Notes: generated by a model from the sequence alone, not told the origin. Positions 32,961 through 42,736 are shown, counted from the first letter of the stretch. The stretch: DNA of 64,000 bases from Halobacterium sp. DL1 (GCA_000230955.3 CP007060.1:1922001-1986000); one strand, 5' to 3'. Program-made: numbers and translations.

Positions 32961-34820
32961 CTACAGTCCCCACATCACTGCGACACCGACCGTCGTGACG
33001 ACAGCGAGCAGCAACTGGAGGGGCGCACCGACCTTCAGGAAGTCGCCGAACCGGTAGCCACCCGGCCCGTACACCATCAGGTTCGTCTGGTAGCCGATGG
33101 GCGTCATGAACGACGTCGCCGAGGCGAACATCACGACCAGCAGGAACGCGAACTGGTTGGCGCCGAGCTGGACGGCCGCGTCGACGGCGACCGGAATCAT
33201 CAGGACGATGGTCGCCACCGGCGTGATGACGTTCGCGAGGAGCCCGGTCAACACGGAGGTGAGGAGGAGGACGCCGAGCAGCGGTAGCACTGCGTCGGCC
33301 GCGACGAGTCCCTCCGCGATGACCGCGGCGCCACCGGTCGCCTCCATCGCTAGACCGAGCGGAATCACGCCCGCGAGCAGGAAGATGACGTTCCAGGACA
33401 CCGCGTCGTAGGCGTCTGCCGGCCTGAGACAGCCCGTGACGACCATCGCGAACACGCCGCCGAACGCCGCGATGACGATTGGTGCCACGTCCAGGGCCGC
33501 GACGGCGACGACGGCGGCCATGATGGCGACGGCGAACGGCGTCTTCGGGGAGAGCGGCGCGACCTCGGCGGGGTCCGCCTCGAGGAGTCGGTCGTAGGCG
33601 CGCTCGTCGGCGACGTAGAGGTCGCCGTTGTCGTTGAAGTACTCGATGGACTCCTGGGGCATCCGGGTCAACAGCAGGTCACCCGCCTCCAGCGTCACGT
33701 CTTCGAGGTCCGTTCGCAGGAGGTCGCCGCCGCTGCGGATGGCGAGCATGGTCGCCCGCTGGAACTCCTCGATCCTGGTCTCCGCTACCGTCTCGCCGAC
33801 GTACTTCGAGCCCTCGCCGACGATGGCCTTCGTGAGTTCGAAGTCGGTCGGTGCGTCGTCGAATGTCGCCTCCGTCACCTCCTCGCGGGTGAGCTGCCGG
33901 AGGTCGTTGGCCCCCTGGAACTGGTTGACCGCCTGTAGCGTCCCGTTGACGACGAGCACGTCGCCGGCCTCGATCGGGATGTCCGAGTACGGCGCCGGGT
34001 ACACCTCGCCGTTGCGGTGCAACTGGAGCACCACCACGCCCGCAGTGTCACCGTTCTCGAACTCGTCGACGGTAGTTCCGACGACCGGGGAGTCGGCCCT
34101 GACCTCGACCTGAGCAAGGTGGTCCTCGAGGTCGAACTCCTCGACGAGGTCGGCGTCGACCGGAATCCGGCCGGGCGTGAGTCGCCGCCCGACGGTCATC
34201 AGGTACGCGAGTCCGATCACGAGGACGACCACGCCGAGTGGCGTGAACTCGAACATCCCGATGCCGGTCCGTCCGTCGACGAGCACCCGGGCGAAGTCGC
34301 TCGCGAGGAGGTTCGTCGACGTGCCGATGAGCGTGAGCGTTCCGCCGAGTATCGCCGCGTAGGACAGCGGCAAGAGGAGTTTCGAGGGCGATAGCTTGCT
34401 CTGCTCGGCCAGGTCCGATATCATCGGGATGAACACGGCCACGACCGGTGTGTTGTTGATGAACCCGGCGATGGGGCCCGTCGTCCCGATGGTGGCAGCG
34501 AGGGCGCGCGTCTCGCTGCCGTTCGTCAGGTCCGCGAGGTAGACGCCCAGTCGCTGCACGAGACCGGTCTGCTGGATGCCCGCGCTCAGCATGTACATTC
34601 CGACGATCGTCACCGTCGCGGGGTTGGCGAACCCCGAGATAGCGTCCCGCGGAGTGATTCCGACGTCGATACCGAACACCGGTTGCATCGAGGCCAGCGC
34701 CACGATGACGCCCATCGCGGTGACGTCGTTGGGGATGAGTTCGGAGACGAAGAGAACCAGCGCGACACCGATGAGTCCGAAGACGACGACCGCTGGCGTC
34801 GACAGACCGGCAACAGACAT
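32961..34820 (-). CDS. SLC13-family permease with TrkA-C domains
   Basis: A 619-residue anion or dicarboxylate transporter. Two sets of membrane helices (residues 8-190 and 415-619) flank a cytoplasmic block with two TrkA_C (RCK-C) regulatory domains (about 225-385), each ending in a VLVVNG or LLLTRM strand. Signature segments NNTPVVAVFIPM near 119-130 and TSFMTPIGYQTNLMVYGPGGY near 573-593 are typical of the group. The substrate could be sulfate, citrate-like acids or others. Its promoter (minus-strand TATA at 34841-34849) lies in the divergent spacer with the flavin reductase. Confidence 0.88.
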   Translation of the reverse strand: MSVAGLSTPAVVVFGLIGVALVLFVSELIPNDVTAMGVIVALASMQPVFGIDVGITPRDAISGFANPATVTIVGMYMLSAGIQQTGLVQRLGVYLADLTNGSETRALAATIGTTGPIAGFINNTPVVAVFIPMISDLAEQSKLSPSKLLLPLSYAAILGGTLTLIGTSTNLLASDFARVLVDGRTGIGMFEFTPLGVVVLVIGLAYLMTVGRRLTPGRIPVDADLVEEFDLEDHLAQVEVRADSPVVGTTVDEFENGDTAGVVVLQLHRNGEVYPAPYSDIPIEAGDVLVVNGTLQAVNQFQGANDLRQLTREEVTEATFDDAPTDFELTKAIVGEGSKYVGETVAETRIEEFQRATMLAIRSGGDLLRTDLEDVTLEAGDLLLTRMPQESIEYFNDNGDLYVADERAYDRLLEADPAEVAPLSPKTPFAVAIMAAVVAVAALDVAPIVIAAFGGVFAMVVTGCLRPADAYDAVSWNVIFLLAGVIPLGLAMEATGGAAVIAEGLVAADAVLPLLGVLLLTSVLTGLLANVITPVATIVLMIPVAVDAAVQLGANQFAFLLVVMFASATSFMTPIGYQTNLMVYGPGGYRFGDFLKVGAPLQLLLAVVTTVGVAVMWGL

Positions 34821-34983
34821 ACTGCTGGGTCACAGGTGGGATACATAACGCGTGCGGTTCCACGGTGTGTCGTCGTTGAGTCGGTCAATCAGCGACCGAG
34901 CCGACGTCGCGCCGCCGGTGTCTCCGGCCCTGTTCACCACTCGATACCGAACATTGAGATAGCTCGAGCCACTCCACTGGGCC

Positions 34984-36015
34984 GTGACTATCCGTGAACA
35001 CGCGTCCCAGCACGGACACGCGCAGTCGCTGCCGCTGATATCGAAGTCCGCCACCGTCACCGAGGTGGAGGCGCTGGACCGCCCCCGGAAGGACGAGATA
35101 CGGTCTAGACTCCGCGAGTTGGGGTCCGAGTACGGGTTCGCGGACGCCGTCGCCGACCAGGGTCCCCTCGACTGGGACGGCGTCTTCGAAGCGGCTACGC
35201 GGGCCGACCGGCGGCTCGCACCGCGAATCGGCGCGCTGCGCGACCGCTTCGAGCGCGCGCACCCGGCGCTCGTTCGCATCGTCTTCGAGACCGACGAACC
35301 GTTCGAGTTCGCGGCTGGCCAGTACCTCTCCATCCGGTACGGGAACCGGACCAGGGCGTACTCCATCGCGAGTTCGCCGACCCGAGAGGACACCGAACTC
35401 TGCATCCGTCGCGTCCCCGACGGGCGCCTCTCGACGCGGCTCTGTGAGGAACTATCGGTCGGTGACGAGATTACCGTCCGCGGCCCCCACGGCCACCTCC
35501 TCCTCGAGGACGTCTCCGAGCGCGACCTCGTGTTCCTCGCGACCGGCACCGGCGTCGCGCCGATGAAGAGCATGATCGACTACGTCTTCGAGGCGGGCCG
35601 CGACGAACACCGGGGCGAACCCCGCGACGTCTGGCTGTTCCTCGGCGCAGCCTGGGAGGACGACCTGCCGTACCACGACGCCTTCTCCGACCTGGCCATG
35701 GAACACGAGAACTTCCACTACGTTCCCTGCCTCTCCCGGGAGCCCTGGCTCACCGACTGGGACGGCGAGACGGAGTACATCCAGGACGCGTTGCTGAAGT
35801 ACGTCGACGAGCGCGCGCTCGCTGACGCCGCGTTCGGCAGACACATGGCCGGAATGCTCGCCGAGCGCCCAACGACCACCGTCGACGCGCGCATCGACCC
35901 CGAGGCCGTCGAGGTGTACGCCTGCGGCATCAACGCGATGGTGTACAGCCTCGAAACCGCCGTGCGTCGCCTCGGCGTCCCCCAGCGCTACGTCCACTGC
36001 GAGGGGTACGGGTAG
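34984..36015 (+). CDS. FAD/NAD(P)-binding oxidoreductase (ferredoxin-reductase fold)
   Basis: A 343-residue flavoprotein. An 85-residue N-terminal extension of unknown role precedes the FNR fold: FAD site RTRAYSIASSPT near 121-132, phosphate loop GPHGHLLL near 166-173, NAD(P) site LATGTGVAPMKSM near 183-195, and the C-terminal YACGINAMV near 311-319. Such reductases pass electrons between NAD(P)H and a ferredoxin, flavodoxin or oxygenase partner. A GTG start at 34984 gives the full length; later starts in the extension cannot be excluded. Confidence 0.8.
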   Translation: MTIREHASQHGHAQSLPLISKSATVTEVEALDRPRKDEIRSRLRELGSEYGFADAVADQGPLDWDGVFEAATRADRRLAPRIGALRDRFERAHPALVRIVFETDEPFEFAAGQYLSIRYGNRTRAYSIASSPTREDTELCIRRVPDGRLSTRLCEELSVGDEITVRGPHGHLLLEDVSERDLVFLATGTGVAPMKSMIDYVFEAGRDEHRGEPRDVWLFLGAAWEDDLPYHDAFSDLAMEHENFHYVPCLSREPWLTDWDGETEYIQDALLKYVDERALADAAFGRHMAGMLAERPTTTVDARIDPEAVEVYACGINAMVYSLETAVRRLGVPQRYVHCEGYG

Positions 36016-36066
36016 TGACAGCACGCCAACCGACGGCTCTTTGAGCGACAGGACCGACCTGCCGGT

Positions 36067-36861
36067 ATGAGCGAGGAGTACGCGAACGTCGCGGAGCGCG
36101 CCGCCCGCGAGGGCAGCGAGGTGGCGCTCGCGGCGTTCCGCACCGACATCGACGTGGAGACGAAGTCGGGCAAGACGGACGTCGTGACCCAGGCCGACCG
36201 CAGCGCCCAGCGCCGCGTCATCGAGGTCATCCGCGAGACGCACGTCGAGGACGCAATCGTCGGCGAGGAGGACGACGAACTCAAGACCGTCCCCGAGTCG
36301 GGCGCGGCGTGGGTCATCGACCCCATCGACGGGACGAACAACTTCGTCAGGGACACCCAGGTCTGGGCGACGTCCGTCGCGGCCGTCGAGGACGGCGAGT
36401 GTCTCGCCGCGGCGAACGTCATGCCCGCGCTCGGCGACGTCTACGTCGCCGACGACGAGGGCGTCACGCTGAACGGTGAATCCGTCACCGTCAGCGAGAA
36501 GACGGACCCGGAGACGTTCGTCGTCGCGCCGACCATCTGGTGGGACTTCGACCACCGCGACGAGTACGCAAACGCCTGTCGCGCCATCGTCGAGCGTTTC
36601 GGGGACATGCGGCGGTACGGCTGCGCGCAGGCCGTCCTCTCGATGGTCGCCAGCGGCCAGCTCGAGGCCGCCGTGACGAACGTCGACGTGAACGCCTGGG
36701 ACAGCGTCGCGGGCGTCCACATGGTCCGACAGGCCGGCGGCGTGGTCACGGACGTGCACGGCGACCGGTGGGTGCCGGGCTGCGCCGGCCTCGTGGCGTC
36801 GAACGGCGAGGCCCACGATGCGGTGCTCGCTGCCGCCCAGGAGATACGGCCGGAAGGGTAA
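36067..36861 (+). CDS. suhB: Inositol monophosphatase family phosphatase
   Basis: A 264-residue Mg-dependent phosphatase of the IMPase/FBPase IV family. The metal-binding motifs are EEDDE (near 65), WVIDPIDGTNNFVRD (near 80-94) and the closing NAWDSVAGVHMV (near 212-223). In archaea these enzymes act on inositol-1-phosphate, fructose-1,6-bisphosphate, or both. Located 51 bp after the flavin reductase on the same strand, then the Lrp gene after 32 bp. Confidence 0.88.
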   Translation: MSEEYANVAERAAREGSEVALAAFRTDIDVETKSGKTDVVTQADRSAQRRVIEVIRETHVEDAIVGEEDDELKTVPESGAAWVIDPIDGTNNFVRDTQVWATSVAAVEDGECLAAANVMPALGDVYVADDEGVTLNGESVTVSEKTDPETFVVAPTIWWDFDHRDEYANACRAIVERFGDMRRYGCAQAVLSMVASGQLEAAVTNVDVNAWDSVAGVHMVRQAGGVVTDVHGDRWVPGCAGLVASNGEAHDAVLAAAQEIRPEG

Positions 36862-36893
36862 CCGTATTGAGGGTTCGCCCCACGTCTACAGGT

Positions 36894-37343
36894 ATGGAAC
36901 TCGACGACACGGACCGCGCCATTCTCCGCGCGCTCCAGGCGAACGCGCGCAAGCCGTTCAGCGAGATTGCCCGCGAGATAGAGATGTCCAGCGCGACCGT
37001 CCACGACCGCGTAAACCGCATGGAAGAGGCGGGCATCATCCGCGGCTACCACGCCGACGTGGACCCGAAGGCCGCCGGCTTCGGCACCTCCGCCATCGTG
37101 GGGCTGCGCGTCGAGCAGGGCCGCGAGGACGAGACCCTCGACCGGCTCGCCGAGATCGACGGCGTCCAGGAGGTGAACCTGACCACCGGCGAGTGGGACA
37201 TCATCCTCCGCGTCGTCGCGGAGAACACGGACTCGCTGCGCGAACTCATGTTCGAACGCATCGCCAACATGGACGGGTTCGCGCGCTCCCAGACGATGGT
37301 CGTCCTCGGCACCGAGTACGAATCCAAGGAACTCCCCCTCTGA
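36894..37343 (+). CDS. Lrp/AsnC-family transcriptional regulator
   Basis: A 149-residue regulator. The N-terminal HTH is LDDTDRAILRALQANARKPFSEIAREIEMSSATVHDRVNRMEEAGII as a region (residues 3-49), followed by a RAM/AsnC ligand domain with GFGTSAIVGLRVEQG and TGEWDIILRVVAENTDSL. The size is that of a standard Lrp dimer subunit. Ligand, usually an amino acid, is unknown. It follows the IMPase gene with a 32-bp gap. Confidence 0.92.
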   Translation: MELDDTDRAILRALQANARKPFSEIAREIEMSSATVHDRVNRMEEAGIIRGYHADVDPKAAGFGTSAIVGLRVEQGREDETLDRLAEIDGVQEVNLTTGEWDIILRVVAENTDSLRELMFERIANMDGFARSQTMVVLGTEYESKELPL

Positions 37344-37371
37344 GCGGCCGCCCGGCGGTCCGAGACCGCAA

Positions 37372-37380
37372 CCATAAAAC
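37372..37380 (+). promoter_or_regulatory. TATA box of the DUF63 gene
   Basis: CCATAAAAC, 24-32 bp before the ATG at 37404. Confidence 0.5.
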
Positions 37381-37403
37381 CCTCACCGCCCGCGTCTCGC
37401 AAC

Positions 37404-38543
37404 ATGAGCTTCCCCGAAACCGACCGCGAACGGACGTGGACCGCGGTCGTCGGCCTGGCCCTGGTCGCCCTCGTCGTCGGCTCTCTCCTGCTCCGGGATA
37501 CCGTCTACGGCGGCTTCATCTGGCACTACTTCTGGGGGCCAGTGTACGCCGACGCGCAGGGCGCGCAATGTGCCGTCTGGAACGGCGGTAACGTCGAGTT
37601 GCTGTCCAGCACCGCGGCGTGTGCGGCCGCGACCGAGCCGGTCGCCTACCCAGGCTACACGCTGATCTCCGAGGCCGGCTACGCGGTCACGCTGCTCGCG
37701 TCGCTGATCGGTGTCTCCTTCCTGCTCGACCACATGCGGGTCGCCGAGAAGACGAAGTTCCTCTACGCGCTGTTCCCGTTCGTCCTGTTCGGTGGCGCGC
37801 TCCGCGTCGTCGAGGACGCCAACAACGCCGCCGAACTGTTCGGGAACACCGAACCGTTCCTCGACTACCCGCTGAACGCGCTCATCATCAGTCCCGTCAT
37901 CTACTTCGTGATGTTCGCCATTACGCTCGTGGTGCTCGTCGCCGCCGTCTACCTCGCACGCCGAACAGACATCGCAGAGGACTACTACCGGCCGCTGGCG
38001 GCTGCAGGGACCGTCCTGCTCGTGGCGAACATCCTCGGGCTCGGCTACCTCGCGGCGACCCGCGACTATGTCTCGTTCATCCCCGTGTTCACCGTACTCA
38101 CGCTGGGGCTCGCCACGGTCATCACGGCCCCCGTCTGGTGGGTCGTCCGTCGGTCGCTCCCGACCGTGTACAGCGGTACCGAGAACGTCGGTGCCCTGAT
38201 CCTCTGGGGGCACGCCGTCGACGGTGTCGCGAACGTCCTCGGCCTCGACTGGGGCGCCGAACTCGGGTACCCGAGAGGTGACCTCGGCTCCAAACACCCG
38301 CTCAACCAGTACATCGTCGACTTCACGCACAGTGTCCTCCCCGAGTCGGTCATCCACTACACCGGTGACACGTGGCCGTTCATCGTCGTGAAGGTCCTCG
38401 CCGTCCTCCTCGTGCTCTCGCTGTTCGACGAGGAACTCAGAGAGGAGGCCCCGCGGTACTTCACGCTCATGCTCGTCGCCGTCCTCGCGGTCGGCCTCGG
38501 TCCCGGCACGCGGGACATGCTGCGCGCGACGTTCGGCATCTAG
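37404..38543 (+). CDS. DUF63 family integral membrane protein
   Basis: A 379-residue membrane protein with about eight to nine helices, an archaeal family of unknown function (PF01889). Family marks: GFIWHYFWGPVYADAQG near residues 35-51, LFGGALRVVEDANNA near 130-144, LILWGHAVDGVANVLGLDWG near 265-284, and a late LDWGAELGYPRGDLGSKHPLNQYIVD block. The loops are rich in conserved polar residues (H, D, E), suggesting transport or enzymatic work in the membrane. Confidence 0.9.
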   Translation: MSFPETDRERTWTAVVGLALVALVVGSLLLRDTVYGGFIWHYFWGPVYADAQGAQCAVWNGGNVELLSSTAACAAATEPVAYPGYTLISEAGYAVTLLASLIGVSFLLDHMRVAEKTKFLYALFPFVLFGGALRVVEDANNAAELFGNTEPFLDYPLNALIISPVIYFVMFAITLVVLVAAVYLARRTDIAEDYYRPLAAAGTVLLVANILGLGYLAATRDYVSFIPVFTVLTLGLATVITAPVWWVVRRSLPTVYSGTENVGALILWGHAVDGVANVLGLDWGAELGYPRGDLGSKHPLNQYIVDFTHSVLPESVIHYTGDTWPFIVVKVLAVLLVLSLFDEELREEAPRYFTLMLVAVLAVGLGPGTRDMLRATFGI

Positions 38544-38856
38544 AGACGGACTTTTCCAGCGGGAGGGCGCCAGTGGCCCCCTCCCCTGCAAAAACGTGCG
38601 GGAAAACCACTCCACCTTCGGTTCGTTCGCTCCGCTCACTCCCCTCAATCGTCGGCCTCCGCTCCCTCCGGTCACGGAGTGAACCGCTTCGCTCGGGACC
38701 TCCGGACAACTTGTTCGCGGATGCCAGTCACTACCCGCTGCGTAGGTTCAAATAGCAGGCCGGGACCACCCCGGCGTGTGACCTGACAGTCGGCCGGTGC
38801 GTGCGAATCCGGAACGGCGGCACCACGCGCCGGCCTAGTCCCGCCGCCTGCTCGCC
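38544..38856. other. 313-bp convergent spacer with strong hairpins, no gene seen
   Basis: Between the ends of the DUF63 and elp3 genes. GGGAGGG...CCCTCCC just after DUF63 (38569-38586) and a nearly perfect 12-bp stem, GGCCGGTGCGTG / CACGCGCCGGCC (38792-38803 with 38824-38835, one G-U pair, 20-nt loop), stand out. Part of the middle (38630-38710) is T/C-rich with GGTTCGTTCGCTCCGCTCACT-like haloarchaeal spacer words. It may hold terminators or a small structured RNA. Confidence 0.45.
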
Positions 38857-40506
38857 CTATCGGAGCCGTTTGCTGACGTACGGCCCGTCCTGGCGGTAGC
38901 CGAGTTTCTCCTTGTAGTACTGCCGGGCGCCGATTCCCGAGATGACCGAGAGCTTCTCGAAGCCGGCGTCGGCGGCCATCTCCTCGGCGCGCTCCATCAA
39001 GCGGCGGCCGTAGCCCTGGTGCTGGTGCTGGCCGTCGGCGGTGTCGTCACCGACCCCCACCTCGCCGCCGTAGACGTGGAGTTCGCGAAGCAGTGCGGCG
39101 TTGTCCAGTTCCTGGCGCACCGGCTCGTTCGGGAAGCGGAGGCGCGCGAAGCCGACGAGCAGGTCGCGGTCGAAGTCCTCGAAGCTGAGGAAGTGTTCCG
39201 TGCCGCCCGCGGCGTCGTAGGTCAGCACGTCGAGTTCGACGTTCTGGGGGTCCTCGTCGTTCATCCCGGCCTCGCGGCAGCGGATGCACTCGCAGGTGTA
39301 GCCGTGTTCGTCCATCCGCTGACGGGCGAGCTGCCGGAGGTTCGACTTCCAGACGCCCGCGTCGATGTGGTCGGCGGGAATGTCCCGCTGGACGCGCTGG
39401 AGGCGCGTGTACCGGGGGATCATATCCTTGATCTCCGCGACCAGGTCGGCGGCCTCCTCGTTCCGCAGCGGCTGGAACTCCTCGTTGCGCCACATGTCGT
39501 ACGTGACGGTATCGCGGACGACCAGCGTTGGGTAGATCTTGAGGTAGTCCGGCTTCCACTTCTCGTCCTCGAAGATCCGCCGGAAGTCCTCGAGGCACAT
39601 CTCCTTCGTCATCCCGGGCTGACCGGGCATCATGTGGAACCCGACCTTGAACGCCGCGTCGCGGAGGCGCCGGTTGGCGTCAATCGAGGCCTGCACGCCG
39701 TGCCCGCGGTGCATCTCGCGGTTGATTCGCTCGTAGGTCGTCTGCACCCCAACCTCGACCTTCGTGCCGCCGAGGTCCAGCATCCGGTCGACCTGCTCGG
39801 GGTCACACCAATCGGGCTTCGTCTCGAACGTCGTGCCGATGTTCCGGATGTCGCCGTGTTCGTTCTCGGCGATGACGTCCTCGAGGTAGCTGAACTCGTA
39901 CTTCTCGGGGTCCTGCGCGAACGACTCGCCCTCGGCTGGCTGCGGGTCGGCGTCGAGGTCGTAGTCGTTCATCGCCTCGAGCGCGCGCTTCACGAACCAC
40001 TCCTGATAGTCGTGGCTCCGCGCGGTCATCGTCCCGCCCATCAAGATGAGTTCGACCTTGTCCACGGGGTGGCCGATTTCGCGGAGCTGGTGGAGCCGCA
40101 ACGTCACTTGGCCATACGGGTCGTAGTCGTTCTGCACGCCGCGGGCGGCCGCCGGCTCGTGGCCCGTGTACGACTGGCTGGACGAGAACTCCGAAGCGGG
40201 CCCGCCCGGGCAGTAGAGGCACTTCCCGTGCGGGCACATGTGCGGACTCGTCATGATGGCGACGGGCGTTACGCCCGACGCCGTCCGGACGGGCTTGCGC
40301 TGGAGGACCTCCTCCAGTTCCTCGCGGCGGCCGTCGGGCGCGAAGTCCAGCAGCTCGGAGTGCTTGGGCACCTTCGCCGCGGAGTGCTCCGAGCAGGCCT
40401 CCAGTTTCGCGCTCTCGACGTCGTCTCTGCCCACGTCACCCTCGAGGATGCGCTCGACGAGCGCCTCGCAGGCCGCCGTGAACGCGCCGTCGGCGTCGCT
40501 ACTCAT
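38857..40506 (-). CDS. elp3: Archaeal Elp3: radical SAM/acetyltransferase for tRNA U34
   Basis: A 549-residue enzyme installing carboxymethyl-type groups on C5 of tRNA wobble uridine using SAM radical chemistry and acetyl-CoA. The iron-sulfur motif is C91-x4-C96-x2-C99 (MCPHGKCLYCPGG). The C-terminal GNAT domain has QGYGRRLMERAEEMA near residue 500 and ends with ISGIGARQYYKEKLGYRQDGPYVSK (region). Archaea do this with Elp3 alone. The following gene upstream on the same strand is the RecJ-like protein, 50 bp away. Confidence 0.95.
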   Translation of the reverse strand: MSSDADGAFTAACEALVERILEGDVGRDDVESAKLEACSEHSAAKVPKHSELLDFAPDGRREELEEVLQRKPVRTASGVTPVAIMTSPHMCPHGKCLYCPGGPASEFSSSQSYTGHEPAAARGVQNDYDPYGQVTLRLHQLREIGHPVDKVELILMGGTMTARSHDYQEWFVKRALEAMNDYDLDADPQPAEGESFAQDPEKYEFSYLEDVIAENEHGDIRNIGTTFETKPDWCDPEQVDRMLDLGGTKVEVGVQTTYERINREMHRGHGVQASIDANRRLRDAAFKVGFHMMPGQPGMTKEMCLEDFRRIFEDEKWKPDYLKIYPTLVVRDTVTYDMWRNEEFQPLRNEEAADLVAEIKDMIPRYTRLQRVQRDIPADHIDAGVWKSNLRQLARQRMDEHGYTCECIRCREAGMNDEDPQNVELDVLTYDAAGGTEHFLSFEDFDRDLLVGFARLRFPNEPVRQELDNAALLRELHVYGGEVGVGDDTADGQHQHQGYGRRLMERAEEMAADAGFEKLSVISGIGARQYYKEKLGYRQDGPYVSKRLR

Positions 40507-40556
40507 TGCGCGAAGGAAGCAGTCGAGAGCGAAAAAGCGTGTCGTTGCCGTGCTGC

Positions 40557-42686
40557 CTACGCGAGCTGGTCGGCGATGGCGGAGACGACGCTGTCGACGA
40601 CGGCGTCCTGCTCGCCGGAGAGGAACTCGATGCGGCCGTCGCGGGCGCCGCGGGTGAGGACGCCGGCCTCGGGGAGTTCGTCCGAGATTCGGTCGCCGAC
40701 AGCACGCACGTCAACCGAGTCGTCGCTGCGGACGCGGAGTTCGTCGCCGCTGACGCCGACGAGCACGTCCGCGCGGTCGTTTCGACGGTGGAGGGCGTCG
40801 AGCAGCAGGTCGACCGGCGGGAAGTCGTACTGGTGGGTGTAGTCGTCGACGTCGAGCACCTCGAAGGTGACGCCGTTCTCGCCGCGCACCCGGAGGTGGG
40901 GTTCGGCGGTCGTGAGTTCCGTGTCGAGGCGCTCGCGGAACTGCGCGGAGACGTGCGTGATGAGCGAGTCGTCGGCCTCGCCCCACAGCAGGTCGCTGAT
41001 GAGTTCGCGCTTGTCCTCGTAGGACTGGTAGAACGCCTCCAGTGCGATGGCGTCCCGGAGGTTCTCCAGGGTCTCGCGGCTGTACTCCGTCGAGTCCGCG
41101 AGGTCGGCGTACGCCGCCGGCGGCTCCTCCCAGTAGGCGACCGCGGGGAGATGGTAGAGGTCCTCGCGCACGTCGTCGTTGACGAACGCGGCGAGCTGCG
41201 CGCCCAGCGCCCCCGTGTTGACCGGTGCTTCGCCGGCGTCGGTCGGGCTGACGAGGACGTCCGCGCCCGCGGCGTCGTCGGTGTAGCCGCCGTCGACGGC
41301 GACGGTGTCGACGTCGTACATGTCGAGCAGGTCGATGGCGTCCGTGGACTCGCTGGTGGAGCCGGCGCCGACGAGCACGAACAGCGGGTGCTTCTCGTCG
41401 TGGCGCTCGGCGGCCTCGAGCAGGTCCGTCACGTCGCCCGTCGCGTCGTCGATGGTGTAGAACGCGTCGTCGAGCGGTCGGCGGTCGACGTAGTGGTACT
41501 CGGCGTCCGCCCGGGCGTGCTTCTCGCGGATGATCGGGAGGAGCGCGCGCTCGAGAGCGGTGCCGGCGACGTACCCCTCGACGGTGGTGGTGTGGCGCAC
41601 GATGACCGGACGGGAGTCGACGACGGCGCGGCGGATGGCCGTCGCGGCGTCCACGAGGTCGTCGTGGATGGCCTCGACCGCGGGGTCGTCGGCGAGCAGT
41701 TCGGTGACTTCGGGGCTCGCCTCCTCGGTCAGCGCGTCCTCCATCCGGGTGGAGACGTCGTCGGCCGCCTGGCCGTCGAGGATGGTGAGTTCCTCGGTCT
41801 CGACCTGCAGTTCGCCGCGGCGTCGTTCGACGTCACCGACGATGCGGACGACGTCGCCCGCGTCGGCCTCGGGGTAGGCGCGCACGCCCGCTTCGACGAA
41901 CGCGGCGCAGTCGACGCTGCCGGTCTCGTCGGCGAGTTCGAACACCGTCGGGCCGCTCGTCTGGCGCGCGCTCTCTATCTCGCCCTCGACGCTGACGCGC
42001 TCGTCGACGTGGTCGGCGAGGGCCGCGATGGAGACGCGGTCGGGGGTGTCATCGGCAGTAGGTTCGTCGGCACTCTCCGCTGCGTCCGGCGTCGGCGCGT
42101 CCTCCGCGGGTTCGCTCTCGGTGGCGTCGTCGTCCTCCGCGAACTCGAACTCGTTGCCGTCGTCGGCGACCGGCGTCCCGCCGTCGGCCGTCTCGGTCTC
42201 GGAGTCGGCGTCCGTTCCGGTCGCGCTGGTCGACTCGTCGGTTTCCGCCGACTCGGTTGCGTCGGCGGTCTCTTCGTCGGTGTCGCCGTCGTCCTCGGGG
42301 AGTTCGGCGTTCGAGTCGGCGCTCGGGTCGTCGACGAGGTGGCCCCGGAAGTCCCGCTCGGTCTGCCGGATGGACCAGCCGAGGTCGACGTTGCCGTTGT
42401 CGTGGACGCCCGTCACCTGGACGTACACTTCGTCGCCGGCGTCCCAGCCGAGGGACTCGACGCGGCCGGGCACTTCGCTGCGGTGGAGCAGTCCGGTGAC
42501 GCTGTCACCGATGTCGACGAAGACGCCGAACTCGGCGAAGCCGTCGACGCTACCGCGGTAGAAGCGGCCAGAACTCAACTGGTTGGGGGACCGTCCTCGG
42601 AACTCGAACGCGACGTCTTCTTCGTGCGTGTCACAGATGCGGCCGTCCGTGGAGGCGCCGCAGACAATACATGAACCCATTTGCAT
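40557..42686 (-). CDS. RecJ-like DHH-family protein with S1 and OB domains, catalytic motif degenerate
   Basis: A 709-residue multi-domain protein: a zinc knuckle (C6, C9, C18, H21), an S1 RNA-binding domain (38-108), a very acidic linker (118-216), an OB-fold (217-305), then a DHH-type phosphoesterase region. In active DHH enzymes the first motif contains HxDxDG; here it reads RHTTTVEGY (364-372), and no DHH triad is visible, so the metal site seems lost. Haloarchaea encode several RecJ/GAN paralogues, some linked to the CMG replication helicase; this one may bind nucleic acid without cutting. Confidence 0.82.
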   Translation of the reverse strand: MQMGSCIVCGASTDGRICDTHEEDVAFEFRGRSPNQLSSGRFYRGSVDGFAEFGVFVDIGDSVTGLLHRSEVPGRVESLGWDAGDEVYVQVTGVHDNGNVDLGWSIRQTERDFRGHLVDDPSADSNAELPEDDGDTDEETADATESAETDESTSATGTDADSETETADGGTPVADDGNEFEFAEDDDATESEPAEDAPTPDAAESADEPTADDTPDRVSIAALADHVDERVSVEGEIESARQTSGPTVFELADETGSVDCAAFVEAGVRAYPEADAGDVVRIVGDVERRRGELQVETEELTILDGQAADDVSTRMEDALTEEASPEVTELLADDPAVEAIHDDLVDAATAIRRAVVDSRPVIVRHTTTVEGYVAGTALERALLPIIREKHARADAEYHYVDRRPLDDAFYTIDDATGDVTDLLEAAERHDEKHPLFVLVGAGSTSESTDAIDLLDMYDVDTVAVDGGYTDDAAGADVLVSPTDAGEAPVNTGALGAQLAAFVNDDVREDLYHLPAVAYWEEPPAAYADLADSTEYSRETLENLRDAIALEAFYQSYEDKRELISDLLWGEADDSLITHVSAQFRERLDTELTTAEPHLRVRGENGVTFEVLDVDDYTHQYDFPPVDLLLDALHRRNDRADVLVGVSGDELRVRSDDSVDVRAVGDRISDELPEAGVLTRGARDGRIEFLSGEQDAVVDSVVSAIADQLA

Positions 42687-42736
42687 GGAGAAAGCGGTCG
42701 CTCCCGTAAACGATTATCGAAAGTCCGGCGCGCGTG

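Noticed and set aside
40506-42674. 722-codon plus-strand open frame opposite the RecJ-like gene
   Set aside because: Runs of Val/Gly/Arg mirror the acidic linker of the real protein; no start signal or motif.
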